Positions 1 to 8,132 of a stretch of 22,633 nt of DNA are shown one piece after another. Position 1 is the first letter of the stretch; the number at the start of each line of letters is the position of its first letter. The translations under genes were made by a program, and so were the position numbers. The DNA comes from Flavobacteriaceae bacterium UBA7433. GTDB lineage: Bacteria; Bacteroidota; Bacteroidia; Flavobacteriales; Flavobacteriaceae. Where the stretch lies: NCBI GenBank assembly GCA_002477565.1, contig DLQL01000051.1, positions 1 through 22,633 on the forward strand, in the 5' to 3' direction. The notes beneath the pieces are model-generated. The model was not told the DNA's origin, searched no databases, and saw nothing but the letters and a program-made list of their open reading frames with translations.

Positions 1-1095
1 TTTGTATTGGATGAAATTGATAAATTGGTGTCCAATCACAACGGAGACCCTTCTGCAGCCATGTTGGAAGTGTTGGATCCGGAACAGAACACCACATTTT
101 ACGACAACTATTTGGAAGTCGGTTACGACCTTTCTAAAATTTTATTCATTGCTACGGCAAACAACATCAACCAAGTGCCCTGGGCGCTTAGAGATCGGAT
201 GGAATTGATCAATGTTTCGGGATATACAGTTGAAGAAAAAGTAGAAATTGCAAAAAAACACCTCTTGCCAAAACAGTTGTTGGCGCATGGCTTGGCAGCA
301 AAACATCTAAAGCTAGGGAAAGCACAGTTGGAAAAAATTGTCACCGGTTACACCCGAGAGTCGGGTGTGCGTGGTTTGGAAAAACAGATCGCCAAAGTCG
401 TGCGAAATACAGCCAAATCCATTGCGATGGAAGAAGCCTACCAAGTCAAATTGACCAATGACGACATTTTTGCTATTTTAGGAGCGTCTCGTTTGGAAAG
501 AGACAAATACGAAAGCAACCAAGTGGCAGGTGTTGTAACCGGATTGGCTTGGACAAGTGTCGGAGGTGACATCTTGTTTATTGAATCCATTTTGTCCAAA
601 GGCAAAGGAGAACTATCCATCACAGGAAACCTCGGAAAGGTCATGAAAGAATCAGCCACCATTGCTTTGGAATACATCAAAGCAAATGTCGGTATTTTTG
701 GAATTGACCAAAAGATTTTGGACGACTACAAAGTGCACATTCACGTACCCGAAGGAGCCACTCCCAAAGACGGACCAAGTGCGGGAATCACGATGCTCAC
801 CTCTTTGGTCTCGGTTTTGACACAAAGAAAAGTAAAATCTAATTTGGCCATGACTGGCGAAATTACCTTGCGCGGAAAGGTCTTGCCAGTAGGAGGGATC
901 AAAGAAAAAATATTGGCTGCCAAAAGAGCCAATATCAAAGAGATCGTTCTTTGTACCGCCAATAAAAAAGACATCGATGAAATCAAAGATTCCTATTTGA
1001 AAGGTTTGAAATTCCACTATGTGGATGAGATGCGTGAAGTCCTCGAAATTGCTTTGCTAAAGCAAAAAGTAAAAAACGCCAAGAAATTGGTATGA
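1..1095 (+). CDS. lon: ATP-dependent protease Lon, C-terminal part (cut by window edge)
   Basis: Lon unfolds and degrades damaged and regulatory proteins in the cytoplasm, using ATP. The reading frame is open from base 1 and begins inside the Walker B motif (FVLDEIDKL), so the N-terminal substrate-binding domain and Walker A lie outside the window. What remains is the second half of the AAA+ module, with the sensor/arginine segment around ALRDRME and the helical lid with the GVRGLEKQI stretch, followed by the S16 protease domain. The catalytic dyad is intact: Ser in PKDGPSAG (residue 260 of the visible part) and Lys in GGIKEKILAAKRA (residue 301), 41 apart, close to the spacing in E. coli Lon. 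The C-terminus is complete, with a basic tail. A strong terminator follows, so lon ends its transcription unit. The truncation comes from the window edge, not decay. Confidence 0.97.
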   Translation, partial: FVLDEIDKLVSNHNGDPSAAMLEVLDPEQNTTFYDNYLEVGYDLSKILFIATANNINQVPWALRDRMELINVSGYTVEEKVEIAKKHLLPKQLLAHGLAAKHLKLGKAQLEKIVTGYTRESGVRGLEKQIAKVVRNTAKSIAMEEAYQVKLTNDDIFAILGASRLERDKYESNQVAGVVTGLAWTSVGGDILFIESILSKGKGELSITGNLGKVMKESATIALEYIKANVGIFGIDQKILDDYKVHIHVPEGATPKDGPSAGITMLTSLVSVLTQRKVKSNLAMTGEITLRGKVLPVGGIKEKILAAKRANIKEIVLCTANKKDIDEIKDSYLKGLKFHYVDEMREVLEIALLKQKVKNAKKLV

Positions 1096-1130
1096 GTTTT
1101 AACACCCACCCCGTGTGGATATTGACACCT

Positions 1131-1160
1131 AAAGACGGCTTTTCAGGCCGTCTTTTTTTT
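1131..1160 (+). terminator. Rho-independent terminator of lon
   Basis: A 9-bp perfect stem, AAAGACGGC (1131-1139) with GCCGTCTTT (1147-1155), has a 7-nt loop and runs into eight T residues (1153-1160). It lies 35 bases after the lon stop and separates lon from the peptidase gene. Confidence 0.9.
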
Positions 1161-1209
1161 CAAATAAAGGTCCTCAAAATCATTAATTTTTGTAATTTGG
1201 TGTGTGAAC

Positions 1210-2841
1210 ATGTTTAGAACCATACTTTTCCTTTTCAGTTTCTTTGTGTGTGCTTTTGCCCATGCACAACAGGAGGAAGCATGGGTCTATTTGTCTGAAA
1301 AAACAAATACAGAGGCTTATTTTGACAATCCTTTGACCATGCTTTCTCAAAGAGCTTTGGATCGAAGAATCCGACAAGGAATTGCTTTGGATGTTCGCGA
1401 TGTTCCTTTGGATGCTGTGACTGTTTCTGAAGTCTCCAATACGTCAGGGGTGACCCTAATGGCAAAATCCAAGTGGTTGAACGCACTTCATGTTCGAGGA
1501 ACGAAAACAGCGATAACTCCACTTTCTAACCTCTCAGGTGTTGCTTCCATAGCATATGGAGACAACAGACACAATAAGTCAAAGCTTACGTCCAAAGTAA
1601 AAAGACAAAAATTAGAAAACGTCAACGAAGGGGGGCTTTTGGATTACGGACCTGCTGCCAACCAAATAGAAATGCTGCATGGAGATGTTTTACACGCTCA
1701 GGGTTTTCAAGGGGAAGGTTTGCAAATTTCGATTTTAGACGCCGGTTTCAAAGGTGTTGAAACCTTTGCGGCCTTTTCAAAATTACACGACAACAACTTT
1801 GACAACGGTGAGATTTTGGGCGGCTATGACTACGTAAATCGGTCAAGTGATTTTTATCAAGACACTGGGAGTGAACACGGTCTTTCGGTCTTGTCAACCA
1901 TTGCTGCTGATATCGAAGGACAGTTTCTTGGAACTGCTCCCAAAGCACAATTTTACTTGTTTGTCACTGAAGATCCGCCCAACGAAACTCCACTCGAAGA
2001 AAGTTTGTGGGTGGAAGCAGCAGAAAAGTCAGACAGCCTTGGAGTAGATATCATCAACACCTCCTTGGGGTATACCACGTTTGACGAATCGAGATACGAT
2101 TACACATATTCGGATATGGACGGTGAAACAACCTTTATTTCAAGAGGCGCGGAAATCGCCGTTGCCAAAGGGATCTTTGTGGTGGTCTCTGCAGGAAATT
2201 CGGGCAACTCTTCCTGGGAATACATCGGTGCACCCGCAGATGCTCCGTCTGTCCTCACTGTTGGAGCTGTGGATGCTCAGGAAGAAAGCGCTTATTTTAG
2301 TTCCTATGGACCTTCCGCTGACGGACGAGTCAAACCAGATGTTTTGGCACAAGGACTGAATGCGTATGCAATCAATTCTTTCGGTAATATAAGCCCTTCC
2401 AATGGGACTTCTTTTTCTGCTCCCATCATTACCGGTCTGGTAGCTTGCCTATGGCAGTCTTGTCCAAACCTAACCGTTGCAGAACTCAGACAAGTCATCA
2501 AAGAATCTGCAGATTTGTTTACAATGCCCACTGCACATAGAGGCTATGGAATTCCAAATTTTGAAGCAGCCTACAATACCTTGATAATTGAAAAAATCAA
2601 AAAAACAGTATGGGAGCTTTCTTCAAACTTTAACAAAGAGTTTTTAAATATCAAATTGTCGGATGAGGTAAGTCAGCTTTCCGTTCGAGTGCTGGCCATT
2701 TCTGGCAAAGTATTGCAACAAACAACAGTATTTAAAGAAAATCCTTCCCTAGCTATTTCTGACCTAAGTCCAGGCTTGTATCTGTTGGAATTGAAATTGG
2801 ATGGTCGCAAGAAAGTCTTTAAATTTGTAAAGACAAATTGA
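1210..2841 (+). CDS. Secreted S8 (subtilisin-like) serine peptidase with T9SS C-terminal sorting domain
   Basis: A 543-residue exported protease. The ATG at 1210 gives a clean signal peptide (MFRTILFLFSFFVCAFAHA, then QQEE); a GTG two codons upstream is possible but adds nothing. After a propeptide-like region the subtilase domain spans about 150-455, with Asp177 (ISILDAGF), His223 (EHGLSV), oxyanion Asn330 (VVVSAGNSGN) and Ser401 (NGTSFSAP). The Asp and His motifs are loose versions of the usual D-S/T-G and HGTxVA, but all catalytic residues are present. The last ~75 residues form a beta-rich module with ISGKVLQQ, ISDLSPGLYLLEL and a basic VFKFVKTN end, which is typical of type A T9SS sorting domains. 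Expected location is the outer surface or medium, after Sec and T9SS export. No T9SS machinery gene is nearby. Substrate is unknown. Confidence 0.93.
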   Translation: MFRTILFLFSFFVCAFAHAQQEEAWVYLSEKTNTEAYFDNPLTMLSQRALDRRIRQGIALDVRDVPLDAVTVSEVSNTSGVTLMAKSKWLNALHVRGTKTAITPLSNLSGVASIAYGDNRHNKSKLTSKVKRQKLENVNEGGLLDYGPAANQIEMLHGDVLHAQGFQGEGLQISILDAGFKGVETFAAFSKLHDNNFDNGEILGGYDYVNRSSDFYQDTGSEHGLSVLSTIAADIEGQFLGTAPKAQFYLFVTEDPPNETPLEESLWVEAAEKSDSLGVDIINTSLGYTTFDESRYDYTYSDMDGETTFISRGAEIAVAKGIFVVVSAGNSGNSSWEYIGAPADAPSVLTVGAVDAQEESAYFSSYGPSADGRVKPDVLAQGLNAYAINSFGNISPSNGTSFSAPIITGLVACLWQSCPNLTVAELRQVIKESADLFTMPTAHRGYGIPNFEAAYNTLIIEKIKKTVWELSSNFNKEFLNIKLSDEVSQLSVRVLAISGKVLQQTTVFKENPSLAISDLSPGLYLLELKLDGRKKVFKFVKTN

Positions 2842-2868
2842 ACCGAGTTTTCTATTCCTTTCAGAACA

Positions 2869-3816
2869 ATGACCGCAATGAATTCCACCCGAATCTCCCA
2901 ATTATTTGACATACAATACCCAATCGTTCAAGGAGGAATGGTTTGGGTGAGTGGCTACAAACTAGCGGCAGCAGTTAGCAATGCTGGTGGTTTGGGCTTG
3001 ATAGGTGCTGGATCTATGTATCCCGACGTTTTGAGAACTCATATCCAAAAATGCAAAAAGGCCACTTCCAAACCTTTTGGAGTCAACGTTCCTATGTTGT
3101 ACCCCAACATTGACGAAATCATCGCCATTATTATCGAAGAAGAGGTGAAAATTGTCTTTACATCTGCTGGCAATCCCAATTTGTGGACTTCGCATTTGAA
3201 AAAACATGGAATTACGGTCGTACATGTAGTCAGTAGCATCAAATTTGCTTTGAAAGCCCAGGCTGCAGGTGTAGATGCTGTGGTTGCTGAAGGATTTGAG
3301 GCGGGGGGACACAACGGTAGGGAAGAAAGCACGACATTCACCTTGATTCCAATGGTCAAAGAGCAGTTGCACATTCCCTTGATTGCAGCCGGAGGAATTG
3401 CAACAGGAAGGGGGATGTTGGCGGCATTGGTTTTGGGCGCAGATGGCGTACAGGTAGGCAGTCGTTTTGCTGCGAGTTTGGAATCTTCTGCTCACATTGA
3501 CTTTAAAAAGAAAGTTGTCGCTGTTTCAGAAGGAGAAACGGTCTTGACTCTCAAAGAGATTGCTCCTGTACGCATGATCAAAAACGAATTTTATACTCAA
3601 ATAGAAAAACTCCACCAAGAACACAAAAGTGTGGAGGATTTAAAAAAATTACTAGGAAAACGCCGTTTGAAACGAGGGATGTTTGAAGGAGATTTGGTCG
3701 ATGGGATGCTAGAGATAGGCCAGGTAGCCGGTTTGATTCACGAAATTCAATCTGCCAAAGAGATTGTCGAAGAGATGGTCAAGGAGTACAAGGAGGTGCT
3801 TCAAGAAAAATTTTAA
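2869..3816 (+). CDS. FMN-dependent nitronate monooxygenase / FabK-like enoyl reductase family protein
   Basis: A 315-residue TIM-barrel flavoprotein. It opens with RISQLFDIQYPIVQGGMVWVS, continues with SNAGGLGLIGAGS and KPFGVNVPM, and carries the EAGGHNG loop whose His (148 here) matches the catalytic His of this superfamily. The phosphate-binding segments AAGGIATGRGM and GADGVQVGSRF hold FMN. Such proteins in Flavobacteriia are usually named nitronate monooxygenase (oxidation of alkyl nitronates). The N-terminus and the EIGQVAGLI end also resemble FabK, the FMN enoyl-ACP reductase of streptococci, and the sequence alone does not settle which reaction it performs. An alternative ATG at 2878 (MNSTRIS) fits the family start as well as 2869. 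It follows the peptidase by 27 bases without a terminator and may be co-transcribed. No fatty-acid genes are adjacent. Confidence 0.88.
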   Translation: MTAMNSTRISQLFDIQYPIVQGGMVWVSGYKLAAAVSNAGGLGLIGAGSMYPDVLRTHIQKCKKATSKPFGVNVPMLYPNIDEIIAIIIEEEVKIVFTSAGNPNLWTSHLKKHGITVVHVVSSIKFALKAQAAGVDAVVAEGFEAGGHNGREESTTFTLIPMVKEQLHIPLIAAGGIATGRGMLAALVLGADGVQVGSRFAASLESSAHIDFKKKVVAVSEGETVLTLKEIAPVRMIKNEFYTQIEKLHQEHKSVEDLKKLLGKRRLKRGMFEGDLVDGMLEIGQVAGLIHEIQSAKEIVEEMVKEYKEVLQEKF

Positions 3817-3834
3817 ACTGTCTCAGGGTTGTAT

Positions 3835-3849
3835 CCCCACCCAATGGGG
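3835..3849. repeat. Small GC-rich hairpin between convergent genes
   Basis: CCCCA (3835-3839) pairs with TGGGG (3845-3849) around a CCCAA loop, between the stops of the FMN enzyme and the alpha/beta hydrolase. There is no T-tract on either side, so it is at best a weak transcription barrier. Confidence 0.3.
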
Positions 3850-3851
3850 CG

Positions 3852-4502
3852 CTAAAGGTTTTGCACTAAAATTTTACAAATTTCTTTTGCTTTGGTAAGG
3901 ATCATGATGTGCGATCCGTTTTTTACAACTTCACAATTTTTGATGCAGTGCAACGGAAAGATCGGGTCTTTGTTTCCGTGGATGTGAAGTGTGTTGCTCA
4001 AACTTTCTCTCTGAGACCAGCACAGTGCATTGTGAATTGCCCATTTCAAATAGGTTGGATTCCTGTAAGAGAGATAGGTTCTGTATGCCGCGATTCTTTT
4101 GTCGGCTTTGGGTCCAAAAAAACGTGAAATTATTTTTTCAAATTGAAACAGAAATTTGCTTGGAAACAATTGGTAGATTTTGGTAGCGCGGATGCAGTTC
4201 AAAAAGAAAGAAAATTCTCCTTTGTTTTTAATACTTGAAACGAGTACAATTTTTTCACATGCTATTTGTTTGCTCATTTCTTGAACCAAAATACCTCCAA
4301 AAGATACACCCAATAAAATGGGTTTTGTGTGCTGTATCTTTTGACACATGCGTCCAGCGTATGCCTCCAAACTTTCGTTTTTGTCAGTGGGCAATACCCA
4401 TTCTAAAAAATGCAATTCAAAACGCTCCTTAGGAAGTTCAATTCGATCAAAGATTTTCGAATTTGCTGCGGTACCTGGAAGTAAATAAATGTGTTTCTTC
4501 AT
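3852..4502 (-). CDS. Alpha/beta hydrolase
   Basis: A 216-residue protein with the alpha/beta-hydrolase layout. It has an oxyanion-loop-like IYLLPGTAANS near residues 5-15, a nucleophile elbow GVSFGG with Ser67, an acid Asp179 in HIHGNKDPIFP, and His198 in KNGSHIMIL, in the canonical order. It is short, with a small, Lys/Phe-rich helical lid (about 95-165). No signal peptide or membrane segment is visible, so it is probably cytoplasmic. The substrate cannot be read from the sequence; esterase, thioesterase and acyl hydrolase are all possible. It lies downstream of mtaB on the same strand, with a 120-base gap holding a nested inverted repeat. Codon use looks like its neighbours'. Confidence 0.85.
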   Translation of the reverse strand: MKKHIYLLPGTAANSKIFDRIELPKERFELHFLEWVLPTDKNESLEAYAGRMCQKIQHTKPILLGVSFGGILVQEMSKQIACEKIVLVSSIKNKGEFSFFLNCIRATKIYQLFPSKFLFQFEKIISRFFGPKADKRIAAYRTYLSYRNPTYLKWAIHNALCWSQRESLSNTLHIHGNKDPIFPLHCIKNCEVVKNGSHIMILTKAKEICKILVQNL

Positions 4503-4503
4503 T

Positions 4504-4557
4504 TTTTGAAAATTCTTCTTTTGAGAAATGCCAAAAATTTCTTTTGCATTTTCAAAA
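4504..4557. repeat. Nested inverted repeat upstream of the alpha/beta hydrolase
   Basis: TTTTGAAAAT (4504-4513) and ATTTTCAAAA (4548-4557) form a perfect 10-bp inverted repeat. Inside it AGAAAT (4524-4529) pairs with ATTTCT (4537-4542). It lies directly before the hydrolase start (4502, minus strand), so it would be in the leader RNA or act as an operator. It is AT-only and partly expected by chance. Confidence 0.4.
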
Positions 4558-4622
4558 CACTAGCCAAGATACATCCTTTTTTTGCGGTCTTGTATTCATT
4601 GCAATTGAGTTGGAGAAGCAAA

Positions 4623-5939
4623 TCAGCACCAATCAAAGCGAACTAAGCCGTCTTCGTCAATTTCAGTCAGTACAATTCGGTGGATGGTGTTCGCCAAGCT
4701 AGGGTTCCAAGGTGTTTTTACCTTTACGTAGTTTTCTGTAAACCCTTGGGCATAACCATCTTTGTTTTCGTTTTCAAACAAAACGCTTTGTTCTGTTTGC
4801 AATTGACTTTCGTAAAAAGCCCTTCTTTTTTTGACAGACAATCCACGAAGCATTTTGCTTCTTTTTTGCCGTGTTTTTAAAGGAACAACACCTGGCATGT
4901 CTACAGCTTCTGTGTTGGGTCTTTCTGAATAGGTAAAGACGTGAAGGTAGGAGATGTCCATTTCATTGAGGTAGTTGTAGGTTTCCAAAAACAGTTCGTC
5001 TGTTTCTCCTGGAAATCCGACAATCACATCAACGCCGATGCAGGCATTGGGCATTTTTTCTTTGATGGCAGTTACTCGGTCGGTATATGTTTGTTGTAGG
5101 TAGCGACGTTTCATGAGTTTTAACAAGGCATCGCTACCGCTTTGGAGCGGAATGTGAAAATGAGGGACAAACGAGTTGGATTGGGCTACAAATTCGATGG
5201 TTTTATTTTGCAACAAGTTGGGTTCTATGGAAGAAATTCTCAGACGGTGAATGCCCTTCACTGCATCCAAAGCTTGAACGAGTTCGTGAAAAGTGTGCTC
5301 GTGTTTTTTATTTCCAAACTCTCCCTTGCCATAATCTCCAATATTGACGCCAGTCAAAACAATTTCTTTGATGCCTTTTTCGGAGATCTCACGTGCATTG
5401 TTCAAGACATTCTCCAAAGTGTCACTTCTGGAAATTCCTCTTGCCAAGGGGATGGTACAGTAAGTGCATTTGTAATCACAACCGTCTTGTACTTTTAGAA
5501 ATGCACGAGTACGGTCTCCGACAGCGTAGGAGCCCACATAAAAGTCCGCTTCTGAAATCTCACAAGAATGCACTTCGCCCATGTCATTTTTGGACAAATC
5601 GTTGAGGTAGTCGGTTACTTTGAATTTTTCCGTCGCACCCAAAACGAGGTCCACGCCATCTACCGCTGCCAATTCTTCAGGTTTCAATTGCGCGTAACAA
5701 CCAACCGCAATCAAATACGCCTTGTCGTTTTTCTTTAAGGCATTTTTTACGATGGATTTAAAGCGTTTGTCTGCATTTTCTGTGACAGAACAGGTGTTGA
5801 TGACATAAATGTCAGCAGCTTCTTCAAAGCCAACACGTTCGAAACCTTCGTTTTGAAAGTTTCGTGCAATGGTGGAAGTCTCAGAGAAATTTAATTTGCA
5901 CCCCAAGGTGTAAAATGCTACTTTTTTATGTGCATCCAT
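4623..5939 (-). CDS. mtaB: tRNA (N6-L-threonylcarbamoyladenosine(37)-C2)-methylthiotransferase MtaB
   Basis: A 438-residue radical-SAM methylthiotransferase. It adds a methylthio group to t6A37 in tRNAs reading ANN codons, giving ms2t6A. The N-terminal UPF0004 domain has its three iron-sulfur cysteines at Cys14 (TLGCKLN), Cys50 (INTCSVT) and Cys81 (AVGCYAQ). The radical-SAM CxxxCxxC motif is Cys154, Cys158 and Cys161 (DGCDYKCTYC), and a C-terminal TRAM-like RNA-binding domain covers roughly 375-438. TLGCKLN and SGSDALLKLMKRRY favour MtaB over the related MiaB and RimO. Length is normal. It is divergent from the peptide-binding lipoprotein and has a TATTTTTG -7 box 20 bases before the start. 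Confidence 0.94.
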   Translation of the reverse strand: MDAHKKVAFYTLGCKLNFSETSTIARNFQNEGFERVGFEEAADIYVINTCSVTENADKRFKSIVKNALKKNDKAYLIAVGCYAQLKPEELAAVDGVDLVLGATEKFKVTDYLNDLSKNDMGEVHSCEISEADFYVGSYAVGDRTRAFLKVQDGCDYKCTYCTIPLARGISRSDTLENVLNNAREISEKGIKEIVLTGVNIGDYGKGEFGNKKHEHTFHELVQALDAVKGIHRLRISSIEPNLLQNKTIEFVAQSNSFVPHFHIPLQSGSDALLKLMKRRYLQQTYTDRVTAIKEKMPNACIGVDVIVGFPGETDELFLETYNYLNEMDISYLHVFTYSERPNTEAVDMPGVVPLKTRQKRSKMLRGLSVKKRRAFYESQLQTEQSVLFENENKDGYAQGFTENYVKVKTPWNPSLANTIHRIVLTEIDEDGLVRFDWC

Positions 5940-5959
5940 TCTTGTACTTTTATATCCGA

Positions 5960-5967
5960 CAAAAATA
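5960..5967 (-). promoter_or_regulatory. Candidate -7 promoter box of mtaB
   Basis: On the minus strand this reads TATTTTTG, a full match to the Bacteroidota -7 consensus TAnnTTTG, 20 bases upstream of the mtaB ATG. I see no good TTG at -33, so the assignment rests on the -7 box and its position. Confidence 0.5.
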
Positions 5968-6071
5968 AGTTTTTAAACTGAAAAGCGGCACTTGTTTAAA
6001 ATGAATTCTCTTCAAAAGTGATTTTCATTCCATCTCCCTGTGAAGCTGTAATACTGTTAAAACGGAACAAA

Positions 6072-7694
6072 ATGTTTTGGACTGGAAAGTGGTTTTTTAG
6101 GATTGGAGTAGTGGGCATCGCTCTGTTGCTGCAATTTTCTTGTGCGAAAACGGCCAAACAGGCAGGTGCTCATCTCGTTTTTCGATACAACGAACACGCA
6201 AACATCCAAACCTTAGATCCCGCTTTTGCCAAAGACCTCAGAACCATTTGGGCAACCAACCAATTGTTCAACGGTTTGGTGCAATTGGACGACCGCTTAG
6301 AGGTGTTGCCGGACATCGCCTCGTCATGGGAGCTAACGGATACGGGCAAGACCTATACATTTCATTTGCGGATGGATGTGCATTTTCATAGGCACCCTCT
6401 TTTTGGTTCTGAACGTACGCGAAAGGTGGTTGCGAGTGATTTTGTATACAGTTTGAATCGTTTACAAGATCCACGGGTTGCGTCTCCGGGAAAGTGGGTT
6501 TTGGAGCACGTACAAAATTTCAGTGCTGTCAATGACAGTACTTTTGTCATTCAATTGAAACAGCCATTTCCGCCTTTCTTGAGCTTGCTGAGTATGAAGT
6601 ATTGCTCGGTAGTTCCCAAAGAAGCTGTCTCTTATTTTGGAACGTCTTTTCGTTCCCATCCCATTGGAACCGGACCTTTTCAATTTCAGCTGTGGGTTGA
6701 AAACACCAAATTGGTTTTTCGAAAAAACAATGCCTACCATGAGCGTGGTGTTTTAGGCCAACGCTTGCCTTATTTAGAAGCTGTTGCCATCACCTTTTTA
6801 CCGGACAAACAAAGTGAATTTTTGCAATTTGTACAAGGAAACCTCGATTTTTTAAACAGCATCGACGCCTCGTACAAGGACGAACTTTTGACAGAAAAGG
6901 GCGAGTTGACAGCTGGCTACCAAGACCGCATAGACATGCGATCGGGACCCTACTTAAACACGGAGTATTTGGGTGTGTATTTGGACGCTGAAAATCCTGC
7001 CGCCCAATCACTCAAAATACGCCAGGCAATCAATTACGGTTTTGATCGTGAAAAAATGATTTTGTACCTGCGCAATGGCATGGGGACTCCCGCTGTAAAT
7101 GGATTTATTCCCAAAGGAATGCCTTCGTTTGACCAGATGAACGGTTATACATACCAACCTAAAAAAGCCAAAGAATTGCTGCGTTCGTATTCCGAAGAAA
7201 CAGGAGATTTGAATCCGTCGATAACCATCAGTACAAACAGCCAGTATTTGGATTTGTGTGAGTACATTCAGCGAGAATTGGAAAAATTAGGATTGCGAGT
7301 TTCTTTAGATGTGATGCCTCCATCCACATTGCGACAATCAAAAGTTCAAGGAAAGCTCAACCTTTTTCGAGGCAGTTGGGTTGCAGACTATCCAGATGCT
7401 GAAAATTACCTCTTTATTTTTCACAGTAAAAATTTCTCGCCCGACGGCCCCAATTACACCCACTTCAGCAATCCTGAATTTGACCAGCTTTATGAAACGG
7501 CTATCAAAACCACAGACCGTAAGATTCGAGAAGAATTGTACCACAAGATGGATCGTTTGCTCATGCAAGCTGCACCAGTGATTCCGCTTTATTACGATCA
7601 AGTGGTTCGTTTTACCCAAAAAAACATACAACACTTGGGTATCAATCCTGTCAACCAGCTACACTTGAAACAAGTGCGAAAGCAGCCAATGTAA
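6072..7694 (+). CDS. Oligopeptide/dipeptide ABC transporter substrate-binding lipoprotein (SBP_bac_5 family)
   Basis: A 540-residue extracytoplasmic solute-binding protein of the OppA/DppA type. The ATG at 6072 puts a lipoprotein signal (basic FRIG, hydrophobic VVGIALLL, then QFSC) at the very N-terminus; a GTG at 6018 would add 18 residues before it and spoil the signal. The mature part has the family core: NIQTLDPAFAKD, NQLFNGLVQLD, VLPDIASSWELTDTGKTYTFHLR, ASDFVYSLNRLQDP, HPIGTGPFQF and RQAINYGFDREKM. It should sit in the inner-membrane or periplasmic space and deliver peptides to a permease. No permease or ATPase gene is adjacent, so its transporter is encoded elsewhere or it works alone. 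The QFS before Cys is an untypical lipobox. It ends at a two-way terminator shared with csp. Confidence 0.9.
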   Translation: MFWTGKWFFRIGVVGIALLLQFSCAKTAKQAGAHLVFRYNEHANIQTLDPAFAKDLRTIWATNQLFNGLVQLDDRLEVLPDIASSWELTDTGKTYTFHLRMDVHFHRHPLFGSERTRKVVASDFVYSLNRLQDPRVASPGKWVLEHVQNFSAVNDSTFVIQLKQPFPPFLSLLSMKYCSVVPKEAVSYFGTSFRSHPIGTGPFQFQLWVENTKLVFRKNNAYHERGVLGQRLPYLEAVAITFLPDKQSEFLQFVQGNLDFLNSIDASYKDELLTEKGELTAGYQDRIDMRSGPYLNTEYLGVYLDAENPAAQSLKIRQAINYGFDREKMILYLRNGMGTPAVNGFIPKGMPSFDQMNGYTYQPKKAKELLRSYSEETGDLNPSITISTNSQYLDLCEYIQRELEKLGLRVSLDVMPPSTLRQSKVQGKLNLFRGSWVADYPDAENYLFIFHSKNFSPDGPNYTHFSNPEFDQLYETAIKTTDRKIREELYHKMDRLLMQAAPVIPLYYDQVVRFTQKNIQHLGINPVNQLHLKQVRKQPM

Positions 7695-7718
7695 AGCGTT
7701 GAAAAAAGGCATAAAAAA

Positions 7719-7747
7719 AGCTTGTCTGTTAAGACAAGCTATCAATT
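7719..7747. terminator. Bidirectional terminator between peptide-binding lipoprotein and csp
   Basis: AGCTTGTC (7719-7726) pairs perfectly with GACAAGCT (7733-7740) around TGTTAA. On the minus strand the stem runs into seven Ts (AAAAAAA at 7713-7719 on plus). On the plus strand a T-run starts at 7746. It serves two convergent genes. Confidence 0.88.
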
Positions 7748-7767
7748 TTTTTCTAGGGAGTTTACGA

Positions 7768-7959
7768 TTAAATTACTTTAACGTTTACTGCATTCATCCC
7801 TTTTCTTCCTTCTTGCAATTCAAATTCTACGACGTCTCCTTCACGGATTTCATCGATTGTTCCTGAAATGTGCACGAAATGTTCGTCGTTAGACCCTTCT
7901 TCCGTAATGAAGCCAAAACCTTTGGTTTCATTGAAAAACTTTACTGTACCTTTGCTCAT
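7768..7959 (-). CDS. Cold-shock-domain protein (CspA family)
   Basis: A 63-residue single cold-shock domain, the standard size. These small beta-barrels bind single-stranded RNA and DNA and melt mRNA structure, most strongly after a temperature drop. RNP1 is KGFGFITEE (residues 13-21) and RNP2 is HFVHIS (27-32). The start MSKGTVKFFNETKGFGFI is typical of the family. It lies downstream of an RhlE-type DEAD-box helicase on the same strand, a sensible partnership for RNA unfolding, but a 173-base gap with its own -7 box and a weak terminator suggests separate transcription. Not all Csp proteins are cold-induced, and the sequence cannot show whether this one is. Confidence 0.96.
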   Translation of the reverse strand: MSKGTVKFFNETKGFGFITEEGSNDEHFVHISGTIDEIREGDVVEFELQEGRKGMNAVNVKVI

Positions 7960-7988
7960 TAGTTGATAAATTAATTAAATATTGAAAA

Positions 7989-7996
7989 CAAATTTA
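7989..7996 (-). promoter_or_regulatory. Candidate -7 promoter box of csp
   Basis: Reads TAAATTTG on the minus strand, a full TAnnTTTG match 29 bases before the csp ATG. Just upstream (8014-8031) lies a short inverted repeat, TCTCA/TGAGA, that could be an operator. The leader would be short, unlike the long cold-responsive leader of E. coli cspA. Confidence 0.5.
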
Positions 7997-8040
7997 GTGT
8001 TATAATATTAGATTCTCATATTTTTTTGAGATTTAATTTT

Positions 8041-8076
8041 AAAAAAGCACAAAAAAACAAGCCCATGAATCTTGTT
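8041..8076 (-). terminator. Weak terminator candidate of the DEAD-box helicase gene
   Basis: On the minus strand AACAAG and CTTGTT (plus coordinates 8071-8076 and 8056-8061) form a 6-bp stem with a 9-nt loop, then a long T-rich run (A-runs at 8041-8046 and 8051-8057 on plus). The stem is short and AT-rich, so some read-through into csp is likely. Confidence 0.4.
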
Positions 8077-8132
8077 ATACAAGTTTCATTATCAGGACTT
8101 TTTGAGCGATTTTTTTCAATCTTATTGTAAAT

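Noticed and set aside
1..1095. lon as a truncated pseudogene
   Set aside because: The frame is open to base 1 and the cut is the window boundary; all protease residues are intact.
2962..3495. 177-codon minus-strand open frame inside the FMN enzyme gene
   Set aside because: Antisense shadow; its low-complexity residue pattern follows from the codon bias of the real gene.
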